A stretch of 64,000 nucleotides of DNA from Flavobacterium sp. W4I14 (GTDB lineage Bacteria; Bacteroidota; Bacteroidia; Sphingobacteriales; Sphingobacteriaceae), in NCBI GenBank assembly GCA_030817875.1, contig JAUSZU010000001.1:6382025-6446024 (forward strand). Direction: 5' to 3'. The position numbers and the translations under genes are program-made. Positions within the stretch are counted from its first letter, which is position 1. Each line of letters begins with the position of its first letter. The notes below the pieces were generated by a model. It searched no databases. It saw nothing but the letters and a program-made list of their open reading frames with translations, and had not been told where the DNA came from. Positions 44,850-53,765 of the stretch are shown piece by piece.

Positions 44850-45268
44850 GCCGCGCTATTGGATTCCGTCAATGGTAGGGTTGCGAAGAATCTACAAGAG
44901 AGTTTATCCAAAACAGATCAGGTTCGTCATAAAGATTGTTCTATTTGGAAACGAAAGGTCTGTTTTTCATGGCTAGAGCAGCCCCGCCATCGCTTGTAGT
45001 CCTCGTTACGCTACGCTTTACTGTGGGCTACCCGCTCTGTCAGGTTTATTAACAAAGGTAGGTGCTGCGTGGTTCCAAAACCCTCAATAGTATGACTGGC
45101 CTTGCAAGCTAAACACGACCAAGTGAAAAACCCACAGCCCGAAGCATGGGGCGAGGATTTGTAACGAAGGGCGGGACCTTCGAAACCAAAAAAAGTACTG
45201 TATTTGCTTTTCAAAAAAAGAAAAAATGGTGTTTGGTAGTTGACGCTCTTACTGTATTAACGATATTT
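44850..45268. other. Intergenic region between the two paralogues
   Basis: About 420 bp. It contains 'ggctagagcagccccgccatcgcttgtagtcctcgttacgctacgc' and 'gaagcatggggcgaggatttgtaacgaagggcgggac' text, which is repeat-like and GC-richer than its surroundings. Open frames through it (45011-45214, 45146-45352) show no protein pattern. No gene called. Confidence 0.5.
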
Positions 45269-46510
45269 CTATTTTTTTTCGACTGCATTAATCGGTGGCA
45301 AATAATCCATGGGTACACTATCGGCAATTTTTTCCCAGCCCCAGTAACCTGAATAAATCATTGAACGAGGGTTGTAAATAGATCCGTTTTCGTAAAAATA
45401 TACGGGAACAACTTGTAAGGTGATGGTAGAAATCTGGTAATCTGGTATATCCAAAGGCCTTGCAATAGACAGGCCGATCCGGTTGGCATAAGAAGGATCT
45501 TCCCTTTCTTTGGTGTAAACAACATAAAGTTGATCAGTAAAATTGAAGCTTTTAATACTTTGATTCTTCACGTGTACCAATGTATCCTGCGTTACCGGAG
45601 CACGGCTTAAAATAGAGATCCCATTTGGAAGATTTTTCTTCTTTATCCAATAGCTCAAAGAATCTCCAAGTGTAAAAGTTAACGTGCGGTTTAAGCCATC
45701 CTGTACTTTTGTTAAGCGTTTAATGTTGGCGTTAATCATACTGTCGGAAGGTTTATCCGGATTTGGTATGCTCATCAGTTTATTAATAATAAACCCCTCT
45801 TCAGTTGCGCGGTGATGATAAATAGATCTAAAAAAGTGCTGTGGAGAGCCTAAATAACTGGTAACCCGCATTTGCTCCCAAATTTTCTTCCGGCGCGCCG
45901 ATCCTTTTAAATCTTCGTAATAGGGGAAACCTTCATAATAAATGATCCTGGTTTTGCTATCGTATTCAAAATTGTTCAGTAGGTATTTAATACGGTATCC
46001 AAGCGCCTTGTTTTCAATAATCAGAAACTGAGTGGTTTTAACTGTAAGTTTATGTTCCTCTTTATCGTAATCAATAATCAGTACGTTTGGATTGATGAGT
46101 TTACATTGTTCTGCATTGGGGCTGGTACCAATAAAATACCCCTTAAACATGGCAATATAATGTTCCCTGCTCGGATCGGGTTTAATGGTTACTTCGGCCA
46201 ATTGGGTTACACTTTCTTCGAGGATATGATCCAGTTTTACAGCTTTATCAGCAATCACTACATTTTTGTTTAAAGCTTTATAGCCGATTAATTGTACTAA
46301 AATATCGTAGTTACCAGGTTTTAGCGGTAGTGTGTAGGTGCCGTCATTGTTAGAAACTGTTGCAGTTTTATAACCGCTTACATATACACCAGCTCCGGGT
46401 AAAGGCTCACCACGTTTATCTTTTACCATACCCGAAAGGATATAACTTTGTTGTGCAGAACAAAATTTACCGACGATTAATAATGAAAGTAGAAGTAGAA
46501 AAGATTTCAT
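45269..46510 (-). CDS. Carboxypeptidase-regulatory-like domain protein, paralogue B
   Basis: 413 residues with signal peptide (to about residue 19, FCSAQ). The domain ILSGMVKDKRGEPLPGAGVYVSGYKTATVSNNDGTY is followed by the same conserved blocks as paralogue A (FKGYFIGTSPNAEQCKLINPNVLIIDYD, ALGYRIKYLLNNFEYDSKTRIIYYEGFPYYEDL, YLGSPQHFFRSIYHHRATEEGF). Both end with the motif VPMDY. The two genes are tandem, same strand, separated by about 590 bp of repeat-rich DNA, which points to an old duplication. Function unknown. Confidence 0.8.
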   Translation of the reverse strand: MKSFLLLLSLLIVGKFCSAQQSYILSGMVKDKRGEPLPGAGVYVSGYKTATVSNNDGTYTLPLKPGNYDILVQLIGYKALNKNVVIADKAVKLDHILEESVTQLAEVTIKPDPSREHYIAMFKGYFIGTSPNAEQCKLINPNVLIIDYDKEEHKLTVKTTQFLIIENKALGYRIKYLLNNFEYDSKTRIIYYEGFPYYEDLKGSARRKKIWEQMRVTSYLGSPQHFFRSIYHHRATEEGFIINKLMSIPNPDKPSDSMINANIKRLTKVQDGLNRTLTFTLGDSLSYWIKKKNLPNGISILSRAPVTQDTLVHVKNQSIKSFNFTDQLYVVYTKEREDPSYANRIGLSIARPLDIPDYQISTITLQVVPVYFYENGSIYNPRSMIYSGYWGWEKIADSVPMDYLPPINAVEKK

Positions 46511-46626
46511 TGATTAAATATAAACTAATTATTTAGTTTTGTTTAATGCCTGACGTAAAATTATTGGTGCTTTCCTTTTAGCTGTCAGATTGGATGATGC
46601 AAATTTACAATAATCTATTACAATCA

Positions 46627-46711
46627 GTCGGATGGTAACATCCGACCGCACAGTGATTGAGGAGTTACAGCTCCAAAATTATATCGTGGTGTCAGATATT
46701 ACTATCTGCCA
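46627..46711. repeat. Cluster of three small stem-loops
   Basis: GTCGGATG-GTAA-CATCCGAC (46627-46646) has an 8-bp stem, GGAG...CTCC (46661-46674) a 4-bp stem, and CAGATA-TTAC-TATCTG (46693-46708) a 6-bp stem. All loops contain GTAA or TTAC. The spacer between paralogue B and recN (46511-46821) has nothing else recognisable. Confidence 0.65.
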
Positions 46712-46821
46712 CTGCATCAAATCAATTTGCTATCTATCTTTTGCAAATGGTATAAATACGGCTTAGTCACGTCGGGACACCTAACTACACGTAAAGTTTT
46801 GCCAAAAGTTTGAGCGCTGTA

Positions 46822-48474
46822 TTAGGCGAGTAGCTCCCGTGCATTTTCTATCGCCGATGCTCCTGGGTTTTTCCCACTTAACATTTCGGCAATTACACCA
46901 ATACGTTCTTCTTGTTTAAGTTTACGGATGCCTGTTGTGGTTTTTCCGTGGTCTTCATTTTTATGAACAAAGTAATGTGATATGCCTTTAGCCGCAATTT
47001 GTGGTAGGTGCGTAATCGAAATTACCTGCATATTCTGTCCTAAATCGGCAATTACTTCTCCAACTTTTAAAGCCGTTTCACCTGAGATTCCCGTATCAAT
47101 CTCATCGAAAATAATGGTTGGTAACGAAGTGTGTTTCGCCAATAGCGCTTTTATGGCCAACATCAATCGCGATAACTCACCACCAGATGCTACCTTATTT
47201 ACCTGTGCAGGGGCCTGACCAGCATTGGCTGTAAAGAGGAGATTTATTTCATCTAATCCATCTTTATTCAGATCGTTCAACACTTTTTGATCTAAAACCA
47301 ATTTGGCATTTAGCATTCCTACTTTTTTCAAGGTAATGCTGGTTTGTTCTTCTACAACTTTAATTGCTTTCTTGCGGTTGGCACTTAATTGATCGGCCTG
47401 TTTACGTAATTCTTTATTAAGTTGGTCGATTTCTTTCTGTAGTTTCTCAATATGCTCATCAGAAGATAACAGTTTGTTAAGATTCTCTTCTAATTGTTTT
47501 TGAAGTGCCAGTAATTCGGTATTATTAGCAACCCGGTGTTTTTGCTGGAGTGAATAGAAAAGATCAAGCCTTTGATTTACCAGCTCTAAACGATCAGCGC
47601 TGTGTATGGTATGCTCTTCAATGCCTGAAACCTCATCGGTAATATCTTTTATTTCGATAATCGATGAGCGTAAACGTTCGTACAGCACATTAATTGCAGG
47701 ATCGAATTTTTCTATACTCTGTAACTGTAACGATGCCTCTTTTAAAATTTGTAGGGCAGAAGGTTCACTTTCGTTAATTAAACCGGAAGCGGTAAGTAAA
47801 GCTCTTTTTATGGTTTCGGCATGTGTTAAGCGTTCTAACTCCTGTTCCAGCTCCTGTTGTTCACCTTCCTTTAATTTTGCCTGCTCGAGTTCGTTAAATA
47901 GAAACTGCTCATAATCTTGCTTGTTTCTCGCTTCATCTGCCTCACTAACCAATTTTTTCAACAGGTTGGTATCTTGTCTTAGTTTTTTAAACCCGCTGCG
48001 GTAATCAAGCAATAGCGATTGGTGGTTGGCTAAAGAATCGACAATTAACAGCTGAAAATCGGCATCGTTAATCTCTTGGGTGGCATGCTGGGAGTGGATG
48101 TCGATCAGCTTTTCGCCAATTTGTTTAAGAATTGATAAATTAACCGGTGTATCGTTAATAAACGATCTGGTTTTACCGTCTATAGATATCTCTCTACGCA
48201 GCATACTTTCGTTGGAGAAATCTAAATCATTTTCTTCAAAAAGTTCTTTCAGGTTTTCATCTGCCAATGCAAAACTTCCTTCAATAACACATTTTTTATC
48301 CTGGTTAAAAAAGTATTTACTTTCTGCGCGCTGGCCTAAAATTAGGGACAATGCACCTAAAATGATCGATTTACCTGCGCCAGTTTCACCTGTTATAATA
48401 TTTAAGCCCTTATCAAATTCGATATCGAGACTGTCAATTAATGCGTAATTACGTATAGAAAGTTTTTGTAGCAT
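46822..48474 (-). CDS. recN: DNA repair protein RecN
   Basis: This SMC-like ATPase acts in double-strand break repair. The 550-residue protein has Walker A GETGAGKS near residue 34, a long coiled-coil middle (about 150-370) and the C-terminal signature (ASGGELSRLMLAIKALLA) plus Walker B (TIIFDEIDTGISGETALKVGEVI). The ATG at 48474 gives the family N-terminus MLQKLSIRNYALID; the in-frame TTG at 48480 is less likely because a -7 box (TATTTTTG, minus strand 48489-48482) ends one base before it. The leader would be almost absent. It is separated from the upstream BlaR1-like gene by a terminator. Confidence 0.95.
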   Translation of the reverse strand: MLQKLSIRNYALIDSLDIEFDKGLNIITGETGAGKSIILGALSLILGQRAESKYFFNQDKKCVIEGSFALADENLKELFEENDLDFSNESMLRREISIDGKTRSFINDTPVNLSILKQIGEKLIDIHSQHATQEINDADFQLLIVDSLANHQSLLLDYRSGFKKLRQDTNLLKKLVSEADEARNKQDYEQFLFNELEQAKLKEGEQQELEQELERLTHAETIKRALLTASGLINESEPSALQILKEASLQLQSIEKFDPAINVLYERLRSSIIEIKDITDEVSGIEEHTIHSADRLELVNQRLDLFYSLQQKHRVANNTELLALQKQLEENLNKLLSSDEHIEKLQKEIDQLNKELRKQADQLSANRKKAIKVVEEQTSITLKKVGMLNAKLVLDQKVLNDLNKDGLDEINLLFTANAGQAPAQVNKVASGGELSRLMLAIKALLAKHTSLPTIIFDEIDTGISGETALKVGEVIADLGQNMQVISITHLPQIAAKGISHYFVHKNEDHGKTTTGIRKLKQEERIGVIAEMLSGKNPGASAIENARELLA

Positions 48475-48517
48475 AGCCAAGCAAAAATATTAAAATTTAT
48501 TCAACAGGTGAATACAA

Positions 48518-48548
48518 AACAAAAACAGCGAAGAATAATCTTCGCTGT
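48518..48548 (-). terminator. Rho-independent terminator after the BlaR1-like gene
   Basis: ACAGCGAAGA-ATAA-TCTTCGCTGT is a perfect 10-bp stem with a four-base loop (48525-48548). On the minus strand a T-rich stretch follows. It separates blaR1 from recN. Confidence 0.9.
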
Positions 48549-48574
48549 TCATGATCTGTTGGGTTTATGTGTTG

Positions 48575-50674
48575 TTATTTTATCGAAATGTTAATCATAT
48601 TATCATCAAGAATTTTTAAGTTGGTGGCCTGAACATAAGTTTTTAGTGCTATTTGATCGGCATTGGTAAAATCGGATTTTTTATACGTTACTACAGCATT
48701 TAGTGCGTTCAAGGCTTTAACAGCACTGGTAAAATCCTGATTATTGTATAACATAACTGCCGGAGTTACCTGTGAGCTTTTGTTACCACCTTCTACCTTT
48801 TCCTTTTTCTCTTTCTTCTCCATTTTCTCTTTCAGCTCTTTCACTTCGTTGTCGAATTTTTCTTTCAATTTCTTGTACTCCTCAGTTTGTCTCACATTAT
48901 TGTTCGAGTTATCATTGTATTTAAAAATTATACCATCCGGAGAGCGTTGATAACCTTTGGCTTTAAATAGAGAATCGGTATGTAATCTGCTTAAGCCAGA
49001 TAATCTTGCAATATCTCCTGATTTTAAAGCATGTGCCCTGATGTTCTCTATTTGTGCTCTAAATTCTGGTGTATTCACTTTAGCGGCAATATCTTCGCCC
49101 ATTTTTTTCCATTTGGCCTGTGCTTCTGGCGAACCGAATTCTTTGTTCATATCTTCAGCCATTTTTTTCCATTTTGCCTGGGCTTCAGGAGAATTCATTT
49201 TCTTTTGCATGTCCTCTCCAAGTTTTTTCCATTTGGCTTGTGCTTCTGGCGAATTGTATTGTTTGGCAATATCTTCTCCGAATTTTTTCCATTTGGCCTG
49301 TGCCTCTGGTGAGTTATATTGTTTGGCCATATCTTCGCCAAATTTTTTCCATTTAGCTTGTGCTTCTGGTGAATTATACTCTTTATTTATTTTTGCAAGC
49401 AATAGCGAATCGCTGAATTTAAATTTGAAATTACTGTCGGTATGCAGTCTGTAGATATTTTTACCCGCAAAAAGCTCATCCCTGTAAAAATCTTTTCTCA
49501 GGCTATCAGGCATTTCTTTTACTGAGTTATATTCGGTTTTTTTACCATCTGCATCAATGGTCACAATTTTAATTTTGCGTTTTTTAGTGGTATCTGAGCA
49601 AACAATGGTTTTTACATCATGGTGGTTGATCACACTCAAAACTTCAATTTTAGGTGTTTTTTTATTTTCTTTTTTCTTTTCTGTTGGATTGATCCAGGCA
49701 ATAGAAAACAAGCAGGCTACTCCTAAAGTTAAGGCTGCCATTTGTTGTTTGGCGTTTAAATAATTTGTTTTCATGTTGGTTATTCTTTTTATGCGTTGAT
49801 ACAAATTCTGGGTTTTGCCTGTTGCTGCCAGTGCATAAGCCGGACTGTTTTTGTCTTTTAATAGTTCGAGTTTAAGTAGGGCATGGGCGTAGTTCAATGG
49901 TTTTCCGGTAATTTTTAATACCAGATCATCGCAGGCATGCTCGCGCTCAATGTGTATAAATCTACCCGCCATCCACACGAACGGATTATAGAATAATAAG
50001 GTTTCTATAGCTGTTTTAATCAGGTTCAATAAGAAATCGTTTCTTCTGATGTGTGATAACTCATGGATTAATATTGCTTCTACCTGATCGTTGTCTAACT
50101 GGTTTACCAGGGCCAATGGAAATAATACTACGGGTTTTAAATAACCGATAACCAAAGGCACGTTGACAATGGAAGACAAATGGAACTGGATAACTTTATT
50201 GATTTTAAGGTGAGCCGTTACCTGCTCGAAAATGGCTTTCCAACTATCTGGAATGGCACTTAAACTTTCTTTCTTGAGTTTTGAAAGCTGACCGTAGCCT
50301 TTAACGATTACGAATAACTGAAGCAAAATGCCAATAATGTAAAATATGACTACAATAGGGAAATATTGCTCTGCCTTGCTGCTAAAACTTGGCGGTAGGT
50401 TGTTAAAGTATTGGTAAACCTGTATATTTTGCGCATTGATTGCGGGAGCCTGATTATTTACATTCAATGTTAACTGATGAATGAAATTATAGCCAAAGCC
50501 AATAAACATTAAAATGATGGCGCCAAAAGCAAGGTTGTGCTTATGTTTTGCCGCCAGCTTCGGAATGCTAAGCATTACGATAAATAGGATGCCATAGATA
50601 ATTGCGCTTTGCCAAAGTGAGTTTAAAATACTCCAGCCAAATGCTTTGATGAACTGTTGTAATAAAGTTTCCAT
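48575..50674 (-). CDS. M56-family metallopeptidase, BlaR1/MecR1-like, with internal repeat array
   Basis: The 699-residue protein has four or more N-terminal membrane helices (about residues 10-125) around a zinc protease of the BlaR1 type: HELSH at 204-208 with the downstream EREHACDD (residues 243-250) as third ligand. A further helix lies near 311-330. The rest should face the periplasm if topology follows BlaR1. There, instead of a penicillin-binding sensor domain, it has five 20-residue repeats (residues about 433-532, unit NSPEAQAKWKKFGEDM...), a sixth degenerate one, and a Lys/Glu-rich coiled region (610-640). No SxxK-type sensor motif is seen. Together with the BlaI-like gene upstream it should form a signal-and-cleave switch for an unknown cue. 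Confidence 0.88.
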   Translation of the reverse strand: METLLQQFIKAFGWSILNSLWQSAIIYGILFIVMLSIPKLAAKHKHNLAFGAIILMFIGFGYNFIHQLTLNVNNQAPAINAQNIQVYQYFNNLPPSFSSKAEQYFPIVVIFYIIGILLQLFVIVKGYGQLSKLKKESLSAIPDSWKAIFEQVTAHLKINKVIQFHLSSIVNVPLVIGYLKPVVLFPLALVNQLDNDQVEAILIHELSHIRRNDFLLNLIKTAIETLLFYNPFVWMAGRFIHIEREHACDDLVLKITGKPLNYAHALLKLELLKDKNSPAYALAATGKTQNLYQRIKRITNMKTNYLNAKQQMAALTLGVACLFSIAWINPTEKKKENKKTPKIEVLSVINHHDVKTIVCSDTTKKRKIKIVTIDADGKKTEYNSVKEMPDSLRKDFYRDELFAGKNIYRLHTDSNFKFKFSDSLLLAKINKEYNSPEAQAKWKKFGEDMAKQYNSPEAQAKWKKFGEDIAKQYNSPEAQAKWKKLGEDMQKKMNSPEAQAKWKKMAEDMNKEFGSPEAQAKWKKMGEDIAAKVNTPEFRAQIENIRAHALKSGDIARLSGLSRLHTDSLFKAKGYQRSPDGIIFKYNDNSNNNVRQTEEYKKLKEKFDNEVKELKEKMEKKEKKEKVEGGNKSSQVTPAVMLYNNQDFTSAVKALNALNAVVTYKKSDFTNADQIALKTYVQATNLKILDDNMINISIK
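49079..49378 (-). repeat. 60-bp in-frame tandem repeat within the BlaR1-like gene
   Basis: Five units of 60 bp code for NSPEAQAKWKK[F/L/M][G/A]EDM/I followed by varied linkers (AKQY, QKKM, NKEF, AAKV). The unit is Trp/Lys/Glu-rich and predicted helical. Codon use differs between units, so the array is not a very recent expansion. Confidence 0.9.
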
Positions 50675-50770
50675 AACGGTGGTTTTAATTTTTTATACGG
50701 GGACAATCCGAAAATGTTAATGTTAAATTAGGGATCTAAACCCTACACCTTTCAACCTTCAACGCTAACC

Positions 50771-51142
50771 TTACTTTAGGCTATCTAAATACTTTTTTAT
50801 TTCGTCAATCTCATCTGCACTTGCACTGTGGTTACCCAAAGCCTGCATTACCAATCTCGCTGCCGATCCGTTAAATACGTTATCGATCATTTTGTTTACC
50901 AGTTGTTTTTCAGTTTTATCCTGACTAACAAGCGCTTTATAGATATGCGTTTTTTGATTGGTATCTCTTTCTACCATTCCTTTCTCGTGCAGAATCTGCA
51001 TCAGTTTTAAAGTTGTGGTATACCCAGAGTCTTTTTTATTCAATGCTTCATGAACTTCTCTTACCGTTGCATTCCCCTTTTGCCAAAGCACCTGGAGGAT
51101 TTCCATTTCACCTTCTGTTGGTTTGATGTTATGATTAGTCAT
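50771..51142 (-). CDS. BlaI/MecI/CopY-family transcriptional repressor
   Basis: A 123-residue winged-helix repressor: KPTEGEMEILQVLWQKGNATVREVHEALNKKDSGYTTTLKLMQILHEKGMVERDTNQKTHIYKAL is the family DNA-binding domain, followed by a dimerisation and cleavage region with TEKQLVNKMIDNVFNGSAARLVMQAL. It should repress its own promoter, where two palindromes overlap the core elements. The M56 protease gene follows after 96 bp. Relief of repression by proteolysis is known for the family; the exact cut site is not visible. Confidence 0.92.
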   Translation of the reverse strand: MTNHNIKPTEGEMEILQVLWQKGNATVREVHEALNKKDSGYTTTLKLMQILHEKGMVERDTNQKTHIYKALVSQDKTEKQLVNKMIDNVFNGSAARLVMQALGNHSASADEIDEIKKYLDSLK

Positions 51143-51146
51143 ATGT

Positions 51147-51202
51147 TACAAGTTGTACGAATTGTTTCGTATTCAAATGTACGAAGATATTCGTAAGATC
51201 AA
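51147..51202 (-). promoter_or_regulatory. blaI promoter with two operator palindromes
   Basis: On the minus strand TTG (51202-51200) and TACATTTG (51181-51174) are separated by 18 bp, a good Bacteroidota promoter. TACGAA-N4-TTCGTA occurs perfectly at 51180-51195 (in the spacer, touching the -7 box) and at 51156-51171 (just past the -7 box, over the start site). Centres are 24 bp apart, about 2.3 helical turns. A third short palindrome TACAAGTTGTA (51147-51157) overlaps the second. BlaI-type dimers bound here would block the promoter. Confidence 0.8.
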
Positions 51203-51606
51203 AATATTTTAACAAATTTTTAACTTTATTGTTTAATTGTCGAAACCGGTTAACTGTAGTATATGACGCATGAGAAAGCCAAATGTTGCATGCCTATTTT
51301 GCTTTTGAAAGGAAAAACCCTGCTATGAAAAACTGACTTATGTTATTAAACCTGATTGATGTGGATACCGGCCTTTGTTTAAGGCCTGCAGGCGTATGAA
51401 TGAAAGCAGGGCTGGCCTTGTTGAAATGCTGAGATTGCTTTCTAAGCAATTAATCACCACAAATAGAGAAACAACGTAATGGTTAATTGTTTGAACTGGT
51501 TAACTGAGCTATTATAGTGTTTTAAAATGTTTTGTAGCTATTTCGGTGATTAGCATCTTTAATACGTAAGAAAGATCCTGAAATAAATTCAGGATGACGG
51601 GCGGCA
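51203..51606. other. Intergenic region between blaI and porD
   Basis: About 400 bp. It contains a partial copy of the repeat seen at 4638-5107 ('gataccggcc...aaggcctgcaggcgtatga', 51362-51400) and a small palindrome 'gatcctgaa...ttcaggat' (51570-51595) that may end the porD transcript. No gene. Confidence 0.6.
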
Positions 51607-52500
51607 CTAATTTTTCTTCAGTCCTTCGTATTTTCCAATATTCGCCGGATCAATTTCTGCCAACATGTTGTAAGCTTTCATGCGTTCCTGGCCGTTTAGT
51701 TTAGAAAGTACATTGGTTACTTCTTCTGCCTTAGATGCGAAATAAACATTAGGGAAAATGGAACCCAGTTTCTGTTTATCCATTTGCTGAAGGGCAGGCA
51801 GGGCGGCAACAATCTGTGTTAAACCCTTATCATTATCGGTTAGCTGATCGAGGCCGCTTAAATGGTAGCTATAGATGAAATTGCGCAGCTCGCCAAAAAT
51901 AGGATTCAAAACGTTTTCATTAAACCAAAAACGATTGCGTAAACCATCAGCTGCTCTCCAGCCGGTATTGCCCGAAGCTTGCGCAAGGTTAATGATGTTC
52001 TGTGCTTTTTTATAAAACGGAGTTCCGCCCATTTTGCTGAAGCTATCTTTATCCAATCCGATGATGGTATAAGCGTAGTAGGTGAGGAGGGCACTAATAT
52101 TGGAAATGTAATTCTGATCAGAAAAGTCGATTGTAGCGCCATCATTGAAATTAAAATCGAAATTCTTATCGCTCATATTTAACAAAGTGCTATTGTAAGA
52201 GCTGTTAAAAACTGGGCGGCTGCTTTGGATCTGCGCTTCTGCAGTGTATCCGGAACCACCATCCCACGAATTGATGGTGATGACAAAACTACATTCAATC
52301 CGTTCCTGCGGCTTATAACTTTCGTTGCTGAACTTGTTATTGTTTAAAAAATCGCGGATTGTTTTTTGCAAAGCATCTAAAGTTGGCTTACTGATGTTCG
52401 AAACCTGTGGAGCCAGCAAAGTTACCCTTGCATTTAACTCCTGCGCATGCAGTTTCCCGAAACCAACCAATAACAATATCCAAACAATCTTTTTTATCAT
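51607..52500 (-). CDS. porD: DUF4835 protein PorD (type IX secretion/gliding-associated)
   Basis: I take the ATG at 52500 (MIKKIVWILLLVGFGKLHAQ, signal peptide), not the in-frame ATG nine codons upstream. The 297-residue protein has the DUF4835 pattern (ELNARVTLLAPQVSNISKPTLDALQKTIRDFLNNNKF, ECSFVITINSWD, ATIDFSDQNYISNISALLTYYAYTIIGLDKDSFSKMGG). Such proteins are annotated as PorD and are linked to type IX secretion in Bacteroidota, though this one has no other por gene nearby. Its ATG overlaps the coaBC stop (ATGA), so the two are coupled. The conserved place is bamD-rpoZ-coaBC-porD. Confidence 0.85.
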   Translation of the reverse strand: MIKKIVWILLLVGFGKLHAQELNARVTLLAPQVSNISKPTLDALQKTIRDFLNNNKFSNESYKPQERIECSFVITINSWDGGSGYTAEAQIQSSRPVFNSSYNSTLLNMSDKNFDFNFNDGATIDFSDQNYISNISALLTYYAYTIIGLDKDSFSKMGGTPFYKKAQNIINLAQASGNTGWRAADGLRNRFWFNENVLNPIFGELRNFIYSYHLSGLDQLTDNDKGLTQIVAALPALQQMDKQKLGSIFPNVYFASKAEEVTNVLSKLNGQERMKAYNMLAEIDPANIGKYEGLKKN

Positions 52501-53693
52501 TTTGCAATTTTTAAAACGGCCGCACAAATATCTTTAGCAACATCTGTTTTCGATTTCATTTCAAATACAGTCCGTTCTAAAGCTTTGTTAAAAATAGTAA
52601 TTTTATTGGTATCTGATTTAAAACCTGCACCCTTATCATTTAAAGAATTTAAAACCACCAGATCTAGGTTTTTCTTCTCTAGTTTGCCTTTGGCGTAATT
52701 CTCTTCATCATTGGTTTCTAAAGCAAAACCAACCAAAATCTGGTGCGCTTTTTTTGCTTTACCTAAATAAGCGAGTATATCTGTTGTTTTTTCCAGTTCC
52801 AAAACCAGGCCGCTATCCTGTTTTTTGATTTTTTCTGTGGCAACCAGTTTGGGGCGATAATCAGCCACAGCGGCGCACATTACGGTGATATCCGTTTCAG
52901 GGAATACCGATGAACAGGCATCGAACATTTCCTGGGCACTTACTACATCGATTCTTTTTAAAATTTGAGTAGATTTTTGTGCTGTTGGTCCGGCAATTAA
53001 TGTAACATCAGCTCCAAGGCTGGCCAGTTCATCAGCAAGGGCAAAACCCATTTTGCCTGATGAGTGATTGCCAATAAAACGCACTGGATCAATGGCCTCG
53101 TACGTAGGACCAGCCGTAACCATTACCTTTTTGCCAAATAAAGGCATCGATCTTTTAATGGCATCGTTTAGAAAGGAAACAATTTCTTCAGGTTCTGCCA
53201 TTCGGCCTTCGCCCCAAAGTCCGCTGGCAAGTTCGCCATTGGCAGGTGCAATAACCGTATTGCCAAAACTGATAATCTTTTCGATATTAGCTTGAGTAGT
53301 TTCATGCTTCCACATGTCCAGATCCATTGCCGGGGCAACGTAAACCGGACATTTGGCCGAAAGATAAACAGCCGTTAATAAATTATCGCAGATGCCTGTT
53401 GCCAGTTTGGCCAGCGTATTGGCACTTATTGGGGCAATGATCATTAAATCGGCCCATAAACCTAACTCAACATGGTTGCTCCATACGCCAGTTTCTTCTT
53501 CGAAGTATTGGGTATAAACAGGGTTTTTAGAAAGCGTAGCAAGGGTAAGTGGTGTAATGAAATTAGCACCATCAGGGGTAAGAATAACCTTTACGTTTGC
53601 ACCAGCTTTTACAAGCAGCCGAACTAAAAAAGCCGACTTATATGCTGCGATGCTACCGCAAACGCCAAGGATTATATTTTTATGTTTCAGCAT
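52497..53693 (-). CDS. coaBC: Bifunctional phosphopantothenoylcysteine decarboxylase/phosphopantothenate-cysteine ligase
   Basis: This enzyme carries out two successive steps of coenzyme A synthesis. The N-terminal half is the flavoprotein decarboxylase CoaC (KNIILGVCGSIAAYKSAFLVRLL, APAMDLDMW, ASGLWGEGRMAEPEEI). The C-terminal half is the CTP-dependent ligase CoaB (VMVTAGPTYEAIDPVRFIGNHSSGKMG, VLVGFALETNDE-like segment, KKNLDLVVLNSL). The ATG at 53693 gives 398 residues; the ATG seven codons earlier lies in low-complexity DNA. Its 3' end overlaps porD; rpoZ precedes it by 72 bp. Part of the bamD operon. Confidence 0.97.
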   Translation of the reverse strand: MLKHKNIILGVCGSIAAYKSAFLVRLLVKAGANVKVILTPDGANFITPLTLATLSKNPVYTQYFEEETGVWSNHVELGLWADLMIIAPISANTLAKLATGICDNLLTAVYLSAKCPVYVAPAMDLDMWKHETTQANIEKIISFGNTVIAPANGELASGLWGEGRMAEPEEIVSFLNDAIKRSMPLFGKKVMVTAGPTYEAIDPVRFIGNHSSGKMGFALADELASLGADVTLIAGPTAQKSTQILKRIDVVSAQEMFDACSSVFPETDITVMCAAVADYRPKLVATEKIKKQDSGLVLELEKTTDILAYLGKAKKAHQILVGFALETNDEENYAKGKLEKKNLDLVVLNSLNDKGAGFKSDTNKITIFNKALERTVFEMKSKTDVAKDICAAVLKIAK

Positions 53694-53765
53694 AGCGTGT
53701 TGGGCATGGGGCATAGAGCATTGATATGCTTATAAAACTGCGCCATGCTCTTTGCCCTCTGCTAA

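Noticed and set aside
48475..48480. TTG start for recN at 48480
   Set aside because: It begins one base after the -7 box; the ATG at 48474 starts the conserved MLQKLSIRNYALID sequence.
49079..49378. CRISPR-like 60-bp periodicity
   Set aside because: The period is in frame with the BlaR1-like gene and codes for a 20-residue protein repeat.
48575..51142. A beta-lactam resistance module
   Set aside because: The pair resembles BlaI/BlaR1, but no beta-lactamase or PBP2a gene is nearby and no penicillin-binding sensor domain is visible.
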